Below are positions 1-5,484 of a DNA stretch of 5,863 nt, piece by piece. The stretch spans positions 1-5,863 of the forward strand of contig CAYPMJ010000117.1 of the NCBI GenBank assembly GCA_964411785.1, given 5' to 3'. Below the pieces are notes generated by a model. It saw nothing but the letters and a program-made list of their open reading frames with translations. It searched no databases and was not told the DNA's origin. The position numbers were made by a program, and so were the translations under genes. Every line of letters starts with the position of its first letter. Within the stretch, counting starts at the first letter, position 1. This DNA comes from RUG626 sp964411785. Its GTDB lineage: Bacteria > Bacillota > Clostridia > Oscillospirales > Oscillospiraceae.

Positions 1-1
1 C

Positions 2-253
2 TATCCCGCCAGAAGTGGTCTTATTTCAGTGACCGTTGTCGGCGAGGACGGGGTTTTGTGCGACGCCCTCTCTACGGCCATGTTCGTCATGGGGCTCTCC
101 GCCGCAGCTGACCTCTGGCAAGACTCCGGGGACTTTGAGGCGGTATTTGTCGGGGAGGACGGAACCGTTACAGTTACCGAGGGACTGTCCGACTGCTTCT
201 CCACGATGGGGAACTACAGTGGAGCGGAGGTGACGGTAATCAGTCGTGGTTAA
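2..253 (+). CDS. apbE: FAD:protein FMN transferase (ApbE family), C-terminal part only
   Basis: The window opens inside this gene. The open frame runs from position 2 to the TAA at 251-253 and encodes the last 83 residues. Visible motifs are YPARSGLISVTV followed by DG and then DALSTAMFVMG. In ApbE proteins the conserved Asp and Thr of the DALST motif bind the Mg2+ that positions FAD; here they are residues 21 and 25 of the visible part. A typical C-terminal strand pair follows (EAVFVGEDGTVTVTEGL). The family transfers FMN from FAD to a Thr of extracytosolic target proteins (known of family). The internal GTG at 29 lies mid-domain and is not a true start. The gene overlaps the next one by 8 nt, so the two are probably translationally coupled. 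The target protein and the N-terminal lipoprotein or signal region lie outside the window. Family assignment is confident; the substrate is unknown. Confidence 0.9.
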   Translation, partial: YPARSGLISVTVVGEDGVLCDALSTAMFVMGLSAAADLWQDSGDFEAVFVGEDGTVTVTEGLSDCFSTMGNYSGAEVTVISRG

Positions 254-623
254 GACAAAAACATGGATCATCGTGCTTGCCGTGCTCCTGGCAGTGTGCT
301 CAGCTGCGGCCTTCATACTTTTCCGTCACACCGCATCCGGGACGATAGCGAATATCTATCTGGACGGCGAATGTATCCGCTCCATCGATCTGGCCAAGGT
401 CACTGAACCTGAGACTATCTCCGTCTCATGCGGCGCGGGCAGCAATATAATATACGTCGAGCCGGGAAGGATTCGCGTTCTGGAGGCCGACTGCCCTGAT
501 CAGATCTGCGTAGGATCCGGCTGGCTGACAGACAGCGCGATGCCCATTGTCTGCCTGCCTCACAAGCTGGTCATACGGCTTGAGACAACGGCAGGTTCCG
601 GGATCGATGGGGTCTCAGAATAG
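246..623 (+). CDS. NusG domain II-containing membrane-anchored protein (EetA-like)
   Basis: The protein has 125 residues, starting at a GTG that overlaps the end of apbE. Residues about 6-26 form one hydrophobic segment, which reads as a signal anchor with the rest outside the cytoplasm. The remainder is a small beta-rich domain carrying the family hallmarks ADCPDQICV (residues 81-89, Cys83 and Cys88) and PIVCLPHKLVI (100-110, Cys103). This is the NusG domain II (DUF1312) type, which is unrelated in role to the transcription factor NusG. In Firmicutes such genes neighbour apbE and Gx-transporter genes. In Listeria-type flavin-based extracellular electron transfer loci I recall similar proteins named EetA and EetB (recollection, not checked). 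A part in electron transfer from the membrane quinone pool to flavinylated proteins is inferred from context. The three conserved Cys could be redox-active or bind a metal; that is not shown. Confidence 0.85.
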   Translation: MVKTKTWIIVLAVLLAVCSAAAFILFRHTASGTIANIYLDGECIRSIDLAKVTEPETISVSCGAGSNIIYVEPGRIRVLEADCPDQICVGSGWLTDSAMPIVCLPHKLVIRLETTAGSGIDGVSE

Positions 624-627
624 GGGG
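622..627 (+). promoter_or_regulatory. Ribosome binding site deciding the start of the Gx-transporter gene
   Basis: AGGGGG overlaps the stop codon of the preceding gene (TAG at 621-623). It lies only 2 nt before the GTG at 630, 5 nt before the TTG at 633 and 8 nt before the GTG at 636. The usual 5-9 nt spacing favours the GTG at 636 (or the TTG at 633) over the longest reading. Confidence 0.6.
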
Positions 628-635
628 CCGTGTTG

Positions 636-1136
636 GTGAATGCAAAACGTCTGACAAGGATGGCCCTGTTGACCGCCCTTGCCCTGATTATATACTTTGT
701 GGAGCAGCAGATTCCATCTCCTGTGCCTGTCCCCGGCGTCAGACTGGGCCTTGCCAATATTGTCACAGTATACGCAATGTTCCTGCTGGGGCCGGCGGAT
801 ACCGCCATCATCCTGCTCACAAGAATTCTTCTGGGAAGCATATTCTCAGGTCAGCTTGTGTCACTGCTTTACAGCCTGTCCGGCGGAATCCTCTGCTACC
901 TTGTGATGCTGGTCATGCGCAGGATCGTCTCCAGGAAGCAGATCTGGGTGTGCAGCGTCTTCGGCGCCATTGCTCATAATGTGGGGCAGATTCTCGCTGC
1001 CATGCTCGTCGCCGGCACGACGGCGATGATTATCTACCTGCCGGTACTGCTGGTGTCAGGCATTATCGCGGGGACTTTCACCGGGTTATGCGCACAGTTC
1101 GTTGTAAACAGATGGGGTTCCAATATGGAGCCATGA
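636..1136 (+). CDS. Gx transporter family protein (heptaprenyl diphosphate synthase component I family, EetB-like)
   Basis: The protein is very hydrophobic, 166 residues from the GTG at 636; in-frame TTG 633 and GTG 630 would add one or two residues. About five membrane segments are visible. Family signatures, numbered from the GTG at 630, include an early Glu25 in FVEQQIPSPVP, then GVRLGLANIVTVYAMF (36-51), TRILLGSIFSG (64-74), SLSGG (82-86) and GAIAHNVGQ (112-120). The family carries the old label heptaprenyl diphosphate synthase component I, but its membrane fold resembles the S components of ECF transporters, so the enzyme name is doubtful. It is 6-12 nt behind the NusG-II gene and clearly in the same operon. 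The polyprenyl synthetase gene that often follows in relatives is absent here; a 336-nt or longer gap comes next. A role in supplying or carrying a quinone or redox cofactor is inference. Confidence 0.85.
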   Translation: MNAKRLTRMALLTALALIIYFVEQQIPSPVPVPGVRLGLANIVTVYAMFLLGPADTAIILLTRILLGSIFSGQLVSLLYSLSGGILCYLVMLVMRRIVSRKQIWVCSVFGAIAHNVGQILAAMLVAGTTAMIIYLPVLLVSGIIAGTFTGLCAQFVVNRWGSNMEP

Positions 1137-1306
1137 CCTGTAAGAACGCAAAATGCGACAGCCGATGGAGAATTTCCACGCGATTACGTCTTTCCACGGC
1201 TGTGCCCTTCTTTGCACATAAAACCGCAAGGCACAATAAAAAAGCTCCGGCGTGCGTTTTACCATTTTCACGACGAGAGCTTGCGCATATTTGTGGAAAT
1301 GCTTAC
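1137..1306. other. Intergenic stretch, no gene recognised
   Basis: No convincing coding frame is present. There is a short hairpin just after the stop (CGCA at 1147-1150 with TGCG at 1154-1157) but no T-run follows, so no intrinsic terminator is assigned to the upstream operon. TTTCCACG occurs twice in direct orientation (1173-1180 and 1191-1198). ATTTCCAC at 1172-1179 has its complement GTGGAAAT at 1293-1300, just before the next promoter. AAGCTC at 1242-1247 pairs with GAGCTT at 1277-1282. None of these has a known function. Confidence 0.4.
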
Positions 1307-1335
1307 TTGTTCCGGAGGATTTTTTCTGATATAAT
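1307..1335 (+). promoter_or_regulatory. Extended -10 housekeeping (sigma-A type) promoter
   Basis: A perfect -10 box TATAAT lies at 1330-1335 and is preceded by TGA, giving the extended form TGATATAAT (1327-1335). A -35 box TTGTTC at 1307-1312 is separated from it by 17 nt, the optimal spacing. Transcription would begin near 1342, leaving a leader of about 140 nt before the SEDS gene. This is the best-matching promoter in the window and separates the SEDS gene from the upstream redox operon. Confidence 0.8.
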
Positions 1336-1341
1336 GGGACG

Positions 1342-1474
1342 AGGTGGGTGTGCGGCGTTTTAAGTGTGTGCCGTTTGTATTTTTCCGGCTTGTTTGAAAC
1401 CCTTTGAATGGTGCGTACGGCTTTTCATGGAGCTTGACCTGAGATCGCCGGCTGCACCACAGTAATCTTTTTTT
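1342..1474 (+). ncRNA. Structured 5' leader or small RNA ahead of the SEDS gene (unidentified)
   Basis: The stretch contains five short GC-rich segments that can pair in alternative ways: CGGCG 1353-1357, GCCG 1370-1373, CCGGC 1385-1389, CGGC 1418-1421 and CGCCG 1446-1450. One fold closes a long-range stem (GGTG 1347-1350 with CACC 1455-1458, and CGGCG 1353-1357 with CGCCG 1446-1450). The competing fold is a local hairpin (GGTGC 1410-1414 with GCACC 1454-1458, and CGGC 1418-1421 with GCCG 1447-1450). A T7 run at 1468-1474 follows about 9 nt after the stem, farther than in a classical terminator. It could be an attenuator, a riboregulator or a small RNA. It matches no riboswitch, T-box, 6S or SRP RNA that I recognise, and chance pairing is possible. 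Confidence 0.35.
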
Positions 1475-1484
1475 GCGTGGCATT

Positions 1485-2621
1485 ATGAGAAAATTTTTCC
1501 GTTATTTTAAAAATTACCTGAGACGCTCCGACTCGCTTCTGCTGGTTCTATGCCTGGTGGCTTCGAGCTATGGGACGGTGCTTGTGGCCAGTGCTGTAAA
1601 CTATCAGGGGTCATTCAACACGGTCTATGTTCAGATCGGGGCGACCATACTGGGCCTTGTGATGTACTACATTTTCTCAGTAATAGATGTGGACATCATC
1701 GCCGCCCGCTGGAAGGTGCTGACAGCAGTGGGACTGCTGCTTATACTGTCCCTTCGCTGGTTCGGTGTGGAACGATACGGGAACAAGGCGTGGATACGGT
1801 TTGCCGGCATCGGCATACAGCCCGCCGAGCTTGTGAAGCCTGTGTTCATAGTCACTATGGCCCACCTCATGGTCAGCTTCAGTGAACAGCAGAGGCTCAA
1901 CCACCCGGTGTCCGTACTGGCACTGCTGGCGGTATTCGGAGTCCATTTTGGTCTGATCGTGCTGGTATCCAAGGACCTGGGCTCAGCGCTGGTGTATTTT
2001 TTCATTTTCGTTGCAATGCTGTTCATGGCCGGAATACGGTGGTACTGGCTGCTCACAGGCGCGGTCGCAATAGTGGCCGCGGCGCCATATGTGTGGAATC
2101 AGCTGTCGGACTACCAGCAGCAGCGCATTCTTGCCCCTTACTTTCCGTCGATTGTTGACCCCACGGGGCAAAATGTGTTGTGGCAGACCAACCAGAGCAA
2201 GCTTGCTCTGGCCTCGGGTCGTATATTCGGGGAGGGCCTTTTTCAGGGCAGCATGACTCAGTCAAACGATATACCATTCCAGCAGACGGATTTCATCTTC
2301 TCTGTGGCCGGTGAGGAGCTTGGTATCGTTGGCTGCGCGGCAATCTTACTCCTCCTTATTGCAATAATTCTCAGGTGTGTAAAGATAGGGCTCAATTCCC
2401 AGAGCAGACTCGGTGCGCTGGTGTGCTTAGGATGCGCGGCCATGCTGGCGTTCCAGACCTTTGAAAATATTGGAATGTGCATCGGCGTTGCGCCGGTGAT
2501 TGGGCTCACTCTTCCATTTTTCAGTTCAGGCGGGTCCTCTCTTGTAACAACCTATGCGGCGATGGGCATTGTCAGCGGCATTAAGATGAAGCCTAAACCG
2601 GGAATGTTTGTAAAGTGGTGA
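1485..2621 (+). CDS. SEDS-family peptidoglycan glycosyltransferase (RodA/FtsW/SpoVE)
   Basis: This polytopic membrane protein polymerises lipid II into glycan strands together with a class B penicillin-binding protein (known of family). I chose the ATG at 1485 (378 residues); the longer frame begins at the TTG at 1473, and neither has a clear Shine-Dalgarno site. Numbered from 1473, family motifs are AWIRFAGIGIQPAELVKP (106-123), SKDLGSALVYF (166-176), the loop containing SGRIFGEGLFQG (248-259), and QTDFIFSVAGEELG (271-284), whose Asp273 corresponds to the proposed catalytic Asp. The segment at 332-356 (from NIGM to PFFSSGGSS) fits the FtsW/RodA/SpoVE signature throughout. Oddities: the usual Pro-Glu before the TDF motif reads Pro-Phe (IPFQQTDF), and SYGG is SSGG. 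Length suits RodA or SpoVE, but the subtype cannot be fixed. It probably has its own promoter at 1307-1335. Confidence 0.92.
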   Translation: MRKFFRYFKNYLRRSDSLLLVLCLVASSYGTVLVASAVNYQGSFNTVYVQIGATILGLVMYYIFSVIDVDIIAARWKVLTAVGLLLILSLRWFGVERYGNKAWIRFAGIGIQPAELVKPVFIVTMAHLMVSFSEQQRLNHPVSVLALLAVFGVHFGLIVLVSKDLGSALVYFFIFVAMLFMAGIRWYWLLTGAVAIVAAAPYVWNQLSDYQQQRILAPYFPSIVDPTGQNVLWQTNQSKLALASGRIFGEGLFQGSMTQSNDIPFQQTDFIFSVAGEELGIVGCAAILLLLIAIILRCVKIGLNSQSRLGALVCLGCAAMLAFQTFENIGMCIGVAPVIGLTLPFFSSGGSSLVTTYAAMGIVSGIKMKPKPGMFVKW

Positions 2622-2644
2622 GTCATCGCCCGCTGCGGGACTTC

Positions 2645-2661
2645 TGTCAGTTCGCCTGACA
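2645..2661 (+). other. Small hairpin between the SEDS and GH13 genes
   Basis: TGTCAG (2645-2650) and CTGACA (2656-2661) form a perfect 6-bp stem around a 5-nt loop. It is preceded by a weaker 4-bp CCCG/CGGG hairpin starting near 2630. The sequence after it is TAATAAAG, without a T-run, so it does not look like an efficient intrinsic terminator. It could be an RNA-processing or stability element, and read-through into the GH13 gene is plausible. Confidence 0.35.
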
Positions 2662-2690
2662 TAATAAAGCACGGAAGGAAACAATGTGTA

Positions 2691-4004
2691 ATGTGGTACA
2701 ATAACGCGATAGTCTATCAGATTTATCCTTTGGGCCTCTGCGGGGCTGAGTCAGAAAACAGCGGAGTCGGGATGGAGCATCGTCTCACCCGCCTCATTTG
2801 CTGGGCGGAGCATATCAAAAAGCTTGGCGCAACCTGCGTGCTGCTGAACCCTCTCTTTGAAAGCGACAGCCACGGCTATGACACCAGAGACTACTTCACC
2901 GTGGACAGGCGCCTTGGAACAGATGAGGATCTGCGATTGGTGTGTGAGGCGTTTCACGCTGTCGGACTGAGGGTAGTCCTGGATGGCGTTTTCAACCACG
3001 TGGGCCGGGGCTTCTGGGCCTTCCGCGATCTCCGTGAACACAGGCAGGAAAGTCCTTATAAGGACTGGTTTCATGTGAACTTTCACGGCAACTCCAACTA
3101 CAACGACGGTTTCTGGTATGAGGGGTGGGAGGGCCATTTTGAGCTTGTAAAGCTCGACCTCAGGAATCCTGATGTAGTCCGGCATCAGTTTGACGCCATT
3201 AAAAGCTGGGTGGACAGATTCGATATAGATGGGCTCAGACTTGACGTTGCGTACTGTCTGCCTGACGACTACCTGCGAAGCCTCCGGAGCTTCACAGACA
3301 GTCTGAAGCCGGATTTCTGGCTGCTCGGTGAGACGCTCCACGGGGATTACAACCGCTGGCTTGGCTCTGGTCTATGTCATAGCGTCACTAATTACGAATG
3401 CTACAAGGGCCTGTGGTCAGGCTTTAATTCGATGAATATGTTTGAGATCGGTCACAGCCTTGCCCGCCAGTACGGACCTGAGCCATGGACGCTCTACAAG
3501 GGGAAGAAGCTGCTGAGCTTCCTTGATAACCACGACGTAGATCGTATAGCGTCGAAGCTCACGAATCCTGATCACCTGCGTCTTGTCTGGGCTGTACTCT
3601 TCGGTATGCCTGGGATTCCGTCAGTGTACTATGGCAGCGAGTGGGGGCTGGAAGGCAGAAAATCGGACGGCGACAGTGCTCTCAGACCCAGTCTGGAATC
3701 CCCGCAATGGAACAGCCTTACGGACTTTATCGCCGCTCTTGCCACGGTGAGGCGCGCAAGTCCCGCCCTTCTGGGTGGCAGTTACAGAAATGTGCTGCTG
3801 ACAAACCGGCAGATCATTTTTGAGAGAAAGGCCGACAGTGAACGGGTGCTGGTGGCGATAAACGCCGACTCTGAACCCTTTGTTGCGCACTTTGACGCCG
3901 GCTGCGGACTTGCGAAGGAACTCATTACCGGTTTCCAACACGATTTTGGCGGCGGCAGTGAGCTCCCCCCGTACTCAGCAGCGTTCTGGAGGATGGAGCG
4001 CTGA
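2691..4004 (+). CDS. Cytoplasmic GH13 (alpha-amylase family) alpha-glycosidase
   Basis: The protein has 437 residues with the four conserved GH13 regions intact: DGVFNH (98-103), GLRLDVAY (181-188) with nucleophile Asp185, LLGET (211-215) with acid/base Glu214, and FLDNHD (277-282) with the transition-state-stabilising Asp282. HGYDTRDYFTVD (61-72) is the usual early barrel motif. The chain begins directly at the (beta/alpha)8 barrel, with no signal peptide and no N-terminal CBM34-type domain. A small beta domain follows from about 360 to 437. It therefore acts in the cytoplasm, probably on imported maltodextrins or malto-oligosaccharides (inference); the exact specificity cannot be read from sequence. 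The start is supported by AAGGA at 2675-2679, 11 nt upstream; the ATG at 2684 is out of frame. It lies 69 nt downstream of the SEDS gene on the same strand with no clear promoter of its own. Confidence 0.93.
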   Translation: MWYNNAIVYQIYPLGLCGAESENSGVGMEHRLTRLICWAEHIKKLGATCVLLNPLFESDSHGYDTRDYFTVDRRLGTDEDLRLVCEAFHAVGLRVVLDGVFNHVGRGFWAFRDLREHRQESPYKDWFHVNFHGNSNYNDGFWYEGWEGHFELVKLDLRNPDVVRHQFDAIKSWVDRFDIDGLRLDVAYCLPDDYLRSLRSFTDSLKPDFWLLGETLHGDYNRWLGSGLCHSVTNYECYKGLWSGFNSMNMFEIGHSLARQYGPEPWTLYKGKKLLSFLDNHDVDRIASKLTNPDHLRLVWAVLFGMPGIPSVYYGSEWGLEGRKSDGDSALRPSLESPQWNSLTDFIAALATVRRASPALLGGSYRNVLLTNRQIIFERKADSERVLVAINADSEPFVAHFDAGCGLAKELITGFQHDFGGGSELPPYSAAFWRMER

Positions 4005-4180
4005 AGAACAGGTGTCATGCTCCCTCCACACTTAGCAATCCCCGGCAGCACAGCTTCAGTGATACAGTATCGCGGGCAGATCGTCAGCTCACACCTAATT
4101 TTGAAGGAATATGGAATGGTCAGGCTCCGGACGGTCAGTTGAAATTCCGAAAAATATATCGCAAGGTCCCCCGAGCAGAT
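4005..4180. other. Convergent intergenic region, no terminator recognised
   Basis: This gap separates the converging GH13 (plus) and TetR (minus) genes, where a bidirectional terminator would be expected. Only weak symmetry is seen. AGGTGT 4010-4015 pairs with ACACCT 4091-4096, which is followed by TAATTTT. GATACAGTATC at 4061-4071 is an odd palindrome. CTGAAG 4001-4006 pairs with CTTCAG 4054-4059. The stems are short with long loops, so I do not call a terminator. Confidence 0.35.
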
Positions 4181-4741
4181 TCAGATGAATGAGAAATCAT
4201 GTTCAAATGTACCCGTTATTATTTCAGCAATCTTTTCCGGTGAGACAGGGACATCTTCAACAATCCACTGCCGAATCAGCGCATATATCCCGTAAGAAAA
4301 CATGGTCTGAATCAGCCGAAATGTATCGGCATCCATGTCGCGGCCCTTGTATAGTATTTTTCTGGATGTCAGAAGACGGCTCACAAAGTCCTGAACGATA
4401 TAAGTCAGGTCACTGTCGGTGTTATTTTCCATAAATAATTTAACAGTATCTTTTCTTTCATAGATATATTGACACAATTCGACTGCACTGTCTTTAAAAT
4501 CTACAACGCGTCTGGAATGCAGCATTGCAGTATATAGTCCTCTGACAAAGTCAAGTTCTACTTCCATCAGGACATCGTGCGGCGTCTGATAGTGGCGGTA
4601 GAAAGTGGTTCTGTTGATTCCTGACGATGTGCATAATTCAACAATACTTATCTCATCAATGCGCTTTTTTTCAAGGAGAGACATTATACTCTCCTTCAGT
4701 ATCTGCTTTGTAATAACGACTCTTTGGTTCTCTTTTGACAT
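4181..4741 (-). CDS. TetR/AcrR-family transcriptional regulator
   Basis: The protein has 186 residues from the ATG at 4741-4739. This start is preferred over the longer frame opening at 4810 because GAGGAG lies exactly 8 nt upstream (4755-4750, minus strand) and the extra residues resemble no domain. The N-terminal helix-turn-helix is typical of TetR: ISIVELCTSSGINRTTFYRH (31-50), followed by YQTPHDVLMEVE. The C-terminal ligand domain contains YGIYALIRQWI (150-160) and ends with a segment containing SPEKIAEII, resembling the TetR_C_7-type domain common in Firmicutes. Such proteins are usually repressors released by a small ligand. It is divergent from the HdeD gene and probably represses both that gene and itself through the palindromes at 4774-4842. 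The ligand is unknown. Confidence 0.92.
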   Translation of the reverse strand: MSKENQRVVITKQILKESIMSLLEKKRIDEISIVELCTSSGINRTTFYRHYQTPHDVLMEVELDFVRGLYTAMLHSRRVVDFKDSAVELCQYIYERKDTVKLFMENNTDSDLTYIVQDFVSRLLTSRKILYKGRDMDADTFRLIQTMFSYGIYALIRQWIVEDVPVSPEKIAEIITGTFEHDFSFI

Positions 4742-4749
4742 GATGTATA

Positions 4750-4755
4750 CTCCTC
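4750..4755 (-). promoter_or_regulatory. Ribosome binding site of the TetR gene
   Basis: CTCCTC on the plus strand reads GAGGAG on the minus strand, 8 nt before the ATG at 4741. It decides between this start and the longer open frame beginning at 4810. Confidence 0.8.
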
Positions 4756-4773
4756 GCTGATTTTTCAAAGAAA

Positions 4774-4842
4774 TGCAACAATCTGCCAGGCTCTGTTGTA
4801 CTCGCATCATATTTTATGCAACTGACTGTTGCGAAAGCAACA
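4774..4842. promoter_or_regulatory. Candidate TetR operator cluster (GCAAC/GTTGC repeats)
   Basis: The strongest element is the perfect inverted repeat TGTTGC-GAAA-GCAACA (4827-4842). Its left arm also forms a second inverted repeat with GCAAC at 4818-4822 (GCAAC, 5-nt gap, GTTGC 4828-4832). Further half-sites are TGCAACA at 4774-4780 and TGTTGT at 4794-4799. Divergent TetR-type regulators normally bind such palindromes between the two genes. That this is the site bound here is inference. Confidence 0.6.
4811..4840 (-). promoter_or_regulatory. Promoter candidate for the TetR gene
   Basis: On the minus strand a -35 TTGCTT (4840-4835) and a -10 TAAAAT (4816-4811) are separated by 18 nt. The -35 lies inside the palindrome at 4827-4842, which would allow autorepression. 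The match to consensus is moderate. Confidence 0.5.
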
Positions 4843-4858
4843 TCTTTTGTGATAAAAT
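4829..4858 (+). promoter_or_regulatory. Promoter candidate for the HdeD-family gene
   Basis: The -35 TTGCGA (4829-4834) and -10 TAAAAT (4853-4858) are 18 nt apart, and TGA before the -10 gives an extended form (4850-4858). The -35 directly abuts the -35 of the opposing promoter at 4835 and both sit in the palindrome. A repressor bound there would block both directions. Confidence 0.55.
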
Positions 4859-4915
4859 TTTACTGCGATTGGAGGTCGGTGTCAAGTATCCCCTCCAGGA
4901 AATCAATTTCTGTAC

Positions 4916-4921
4916 AGGAGG
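4916..4921 (+). promoter_or_regulatory. Ribosome binding site of the HdeD-family gene
   Basis: A perfect AGGAGG lies 8 nt before the ATG at 4930, which fixes that start in preference to the ATG at 4816. Confidence 0.85.
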
Positions 4922-4929
4922 AACCGCAG

Positions 4930-5484
4930 ATGAAATCTCTTAAAGAAAACGTAAATACAATTGCTCTGTGTCTCTTCGAATTGCTGGTGGGTGTCCTGCT
5001 GATGGTGAACCCCGTGGGATTGACGTCGATGATCATCAGAGTCTCAGGGGTCGTGATGCTGCTCCTTGGTGTCATCGAGGTTGTGAAGTATTTTCGCATG
5101 GATAAAAAAGATGCCGCCATCGGCCAGACGCTCACAAAGGGTATCCTCATTCTCCTTGGCGGTCTGTTCTGCGTGGCGAAAACCGACTGGTTTATTGCCA
5201 CCTTCCCCGTACTTACGATCATCTACGGCATCGTCATTTTGGTAACCGGCATTGGCAAGGTGCAGGTGACCATTGATATGATCCGCTGGAAGAATAAGAA
5301 ATGGTTTCTCCCGGCGATAAACGCCGTTGTCTCAATTATCTGCGCAGTTGTCATTCTTCAAAGCCCGTTCACATCTACGGTCGTTCTGTGGGTATTTACA
5401 GGTATTTCCCTGATTGTCGAGGGTATACTTGACATCGTTACAATGATTATAGGCAGAAAGTCACCGGAGGAAGACAAGGCGTAA
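4930..5484 (+). CDS. HdeD family / DUF308 integral membrane protein
   Basis: The protein has 184 residues from the ATG at 4930. The open frame extends back to 4816, but AGGAGG at 4916-4921 sits 8 nt before 4930, and the upstream part would overlap the operator and promoter and has no membrane character. Six hydrophobic segments are visible, at about residues 9-27, 34-54, 68-85, 88-108, 127-145 and 149-175. They form three repeated hairpins with short Gly-rich turns and end in a charged tail (GRKSPEEDKA). This is the DUF308/HdeD pattern. HdeD of E. coli is linked to acid resistance at high cell density, but the molecular function of the wider family is unknown. Pairing with a divergent TetR gene suggests an inducible envelope or stress response (inference). 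Confidence 0.88.
   Translation: MKSLKENVNTIALCLFELLVGVLLMVNPVGLTSMIIRVSGVVMLLLGVIEVVKYFRMDKKDAAIGQTLTKGILILLGGLFCVAKTDWFIATFPVLTIIYGIVILVTGIGKVQVTIDMIRWKNKKWFLPAINAVVSIICAVVILQSPFTSTVVLWVFTGISLIVEGILDIVTMIIGRKSPEEDKA

Noticed and set aside
1201..1235. TGTGCC/GGCACA hairpin as a terminator for the upstream operon
   Set aside because: It is followed by an A-run rather than a T-run on the plus strand and has a long loop.
1341..1357. Resemblance of the leader start to a T-box motif
   Set aside because: The G-rich GGTGGG-type string lacks the full T-box sequence, lies at the wrong end of the leader, and no specifier stem or aminoacyl-tRNA-related gene is present.
1088..1363. 91-codon plus-strand frame spanning the Gx gene end and the intergenic region
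   Set aside because: It overlaps the real gene out of frame and runs across the promoter at 1307-1335; no motif or ribosome site supports it.
1667..2056. 129-codon minus-strand frame inside the SEDS gene
   Set aside because: It is antisense to a well-supported membrane protein gene and its composition is not protein-like.
2751..3341. 196-codon minus-strand frame inside the GH13 gene
   Set aside because: It is the antisense shadow of a clearly coding GH13 sequence, with no recognisable motifs.
4742..4810. Longer N-terminus for the TetR protein (frame open to 4810)
   Set aside because: GAGGAG 8 nt before 4741 marks the internal start, and the extra residues resemble no TetR N-terminus.
4816..4929. 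Longer N-terminus for the HdeD-family protein starting at the ATG at 4816
   Set aside because: It would run through the operator and the plus promoter and has no Shine-Dalgarno site, whereas the ATG at 4930 has a perfect AGGAGG at 8 nt.
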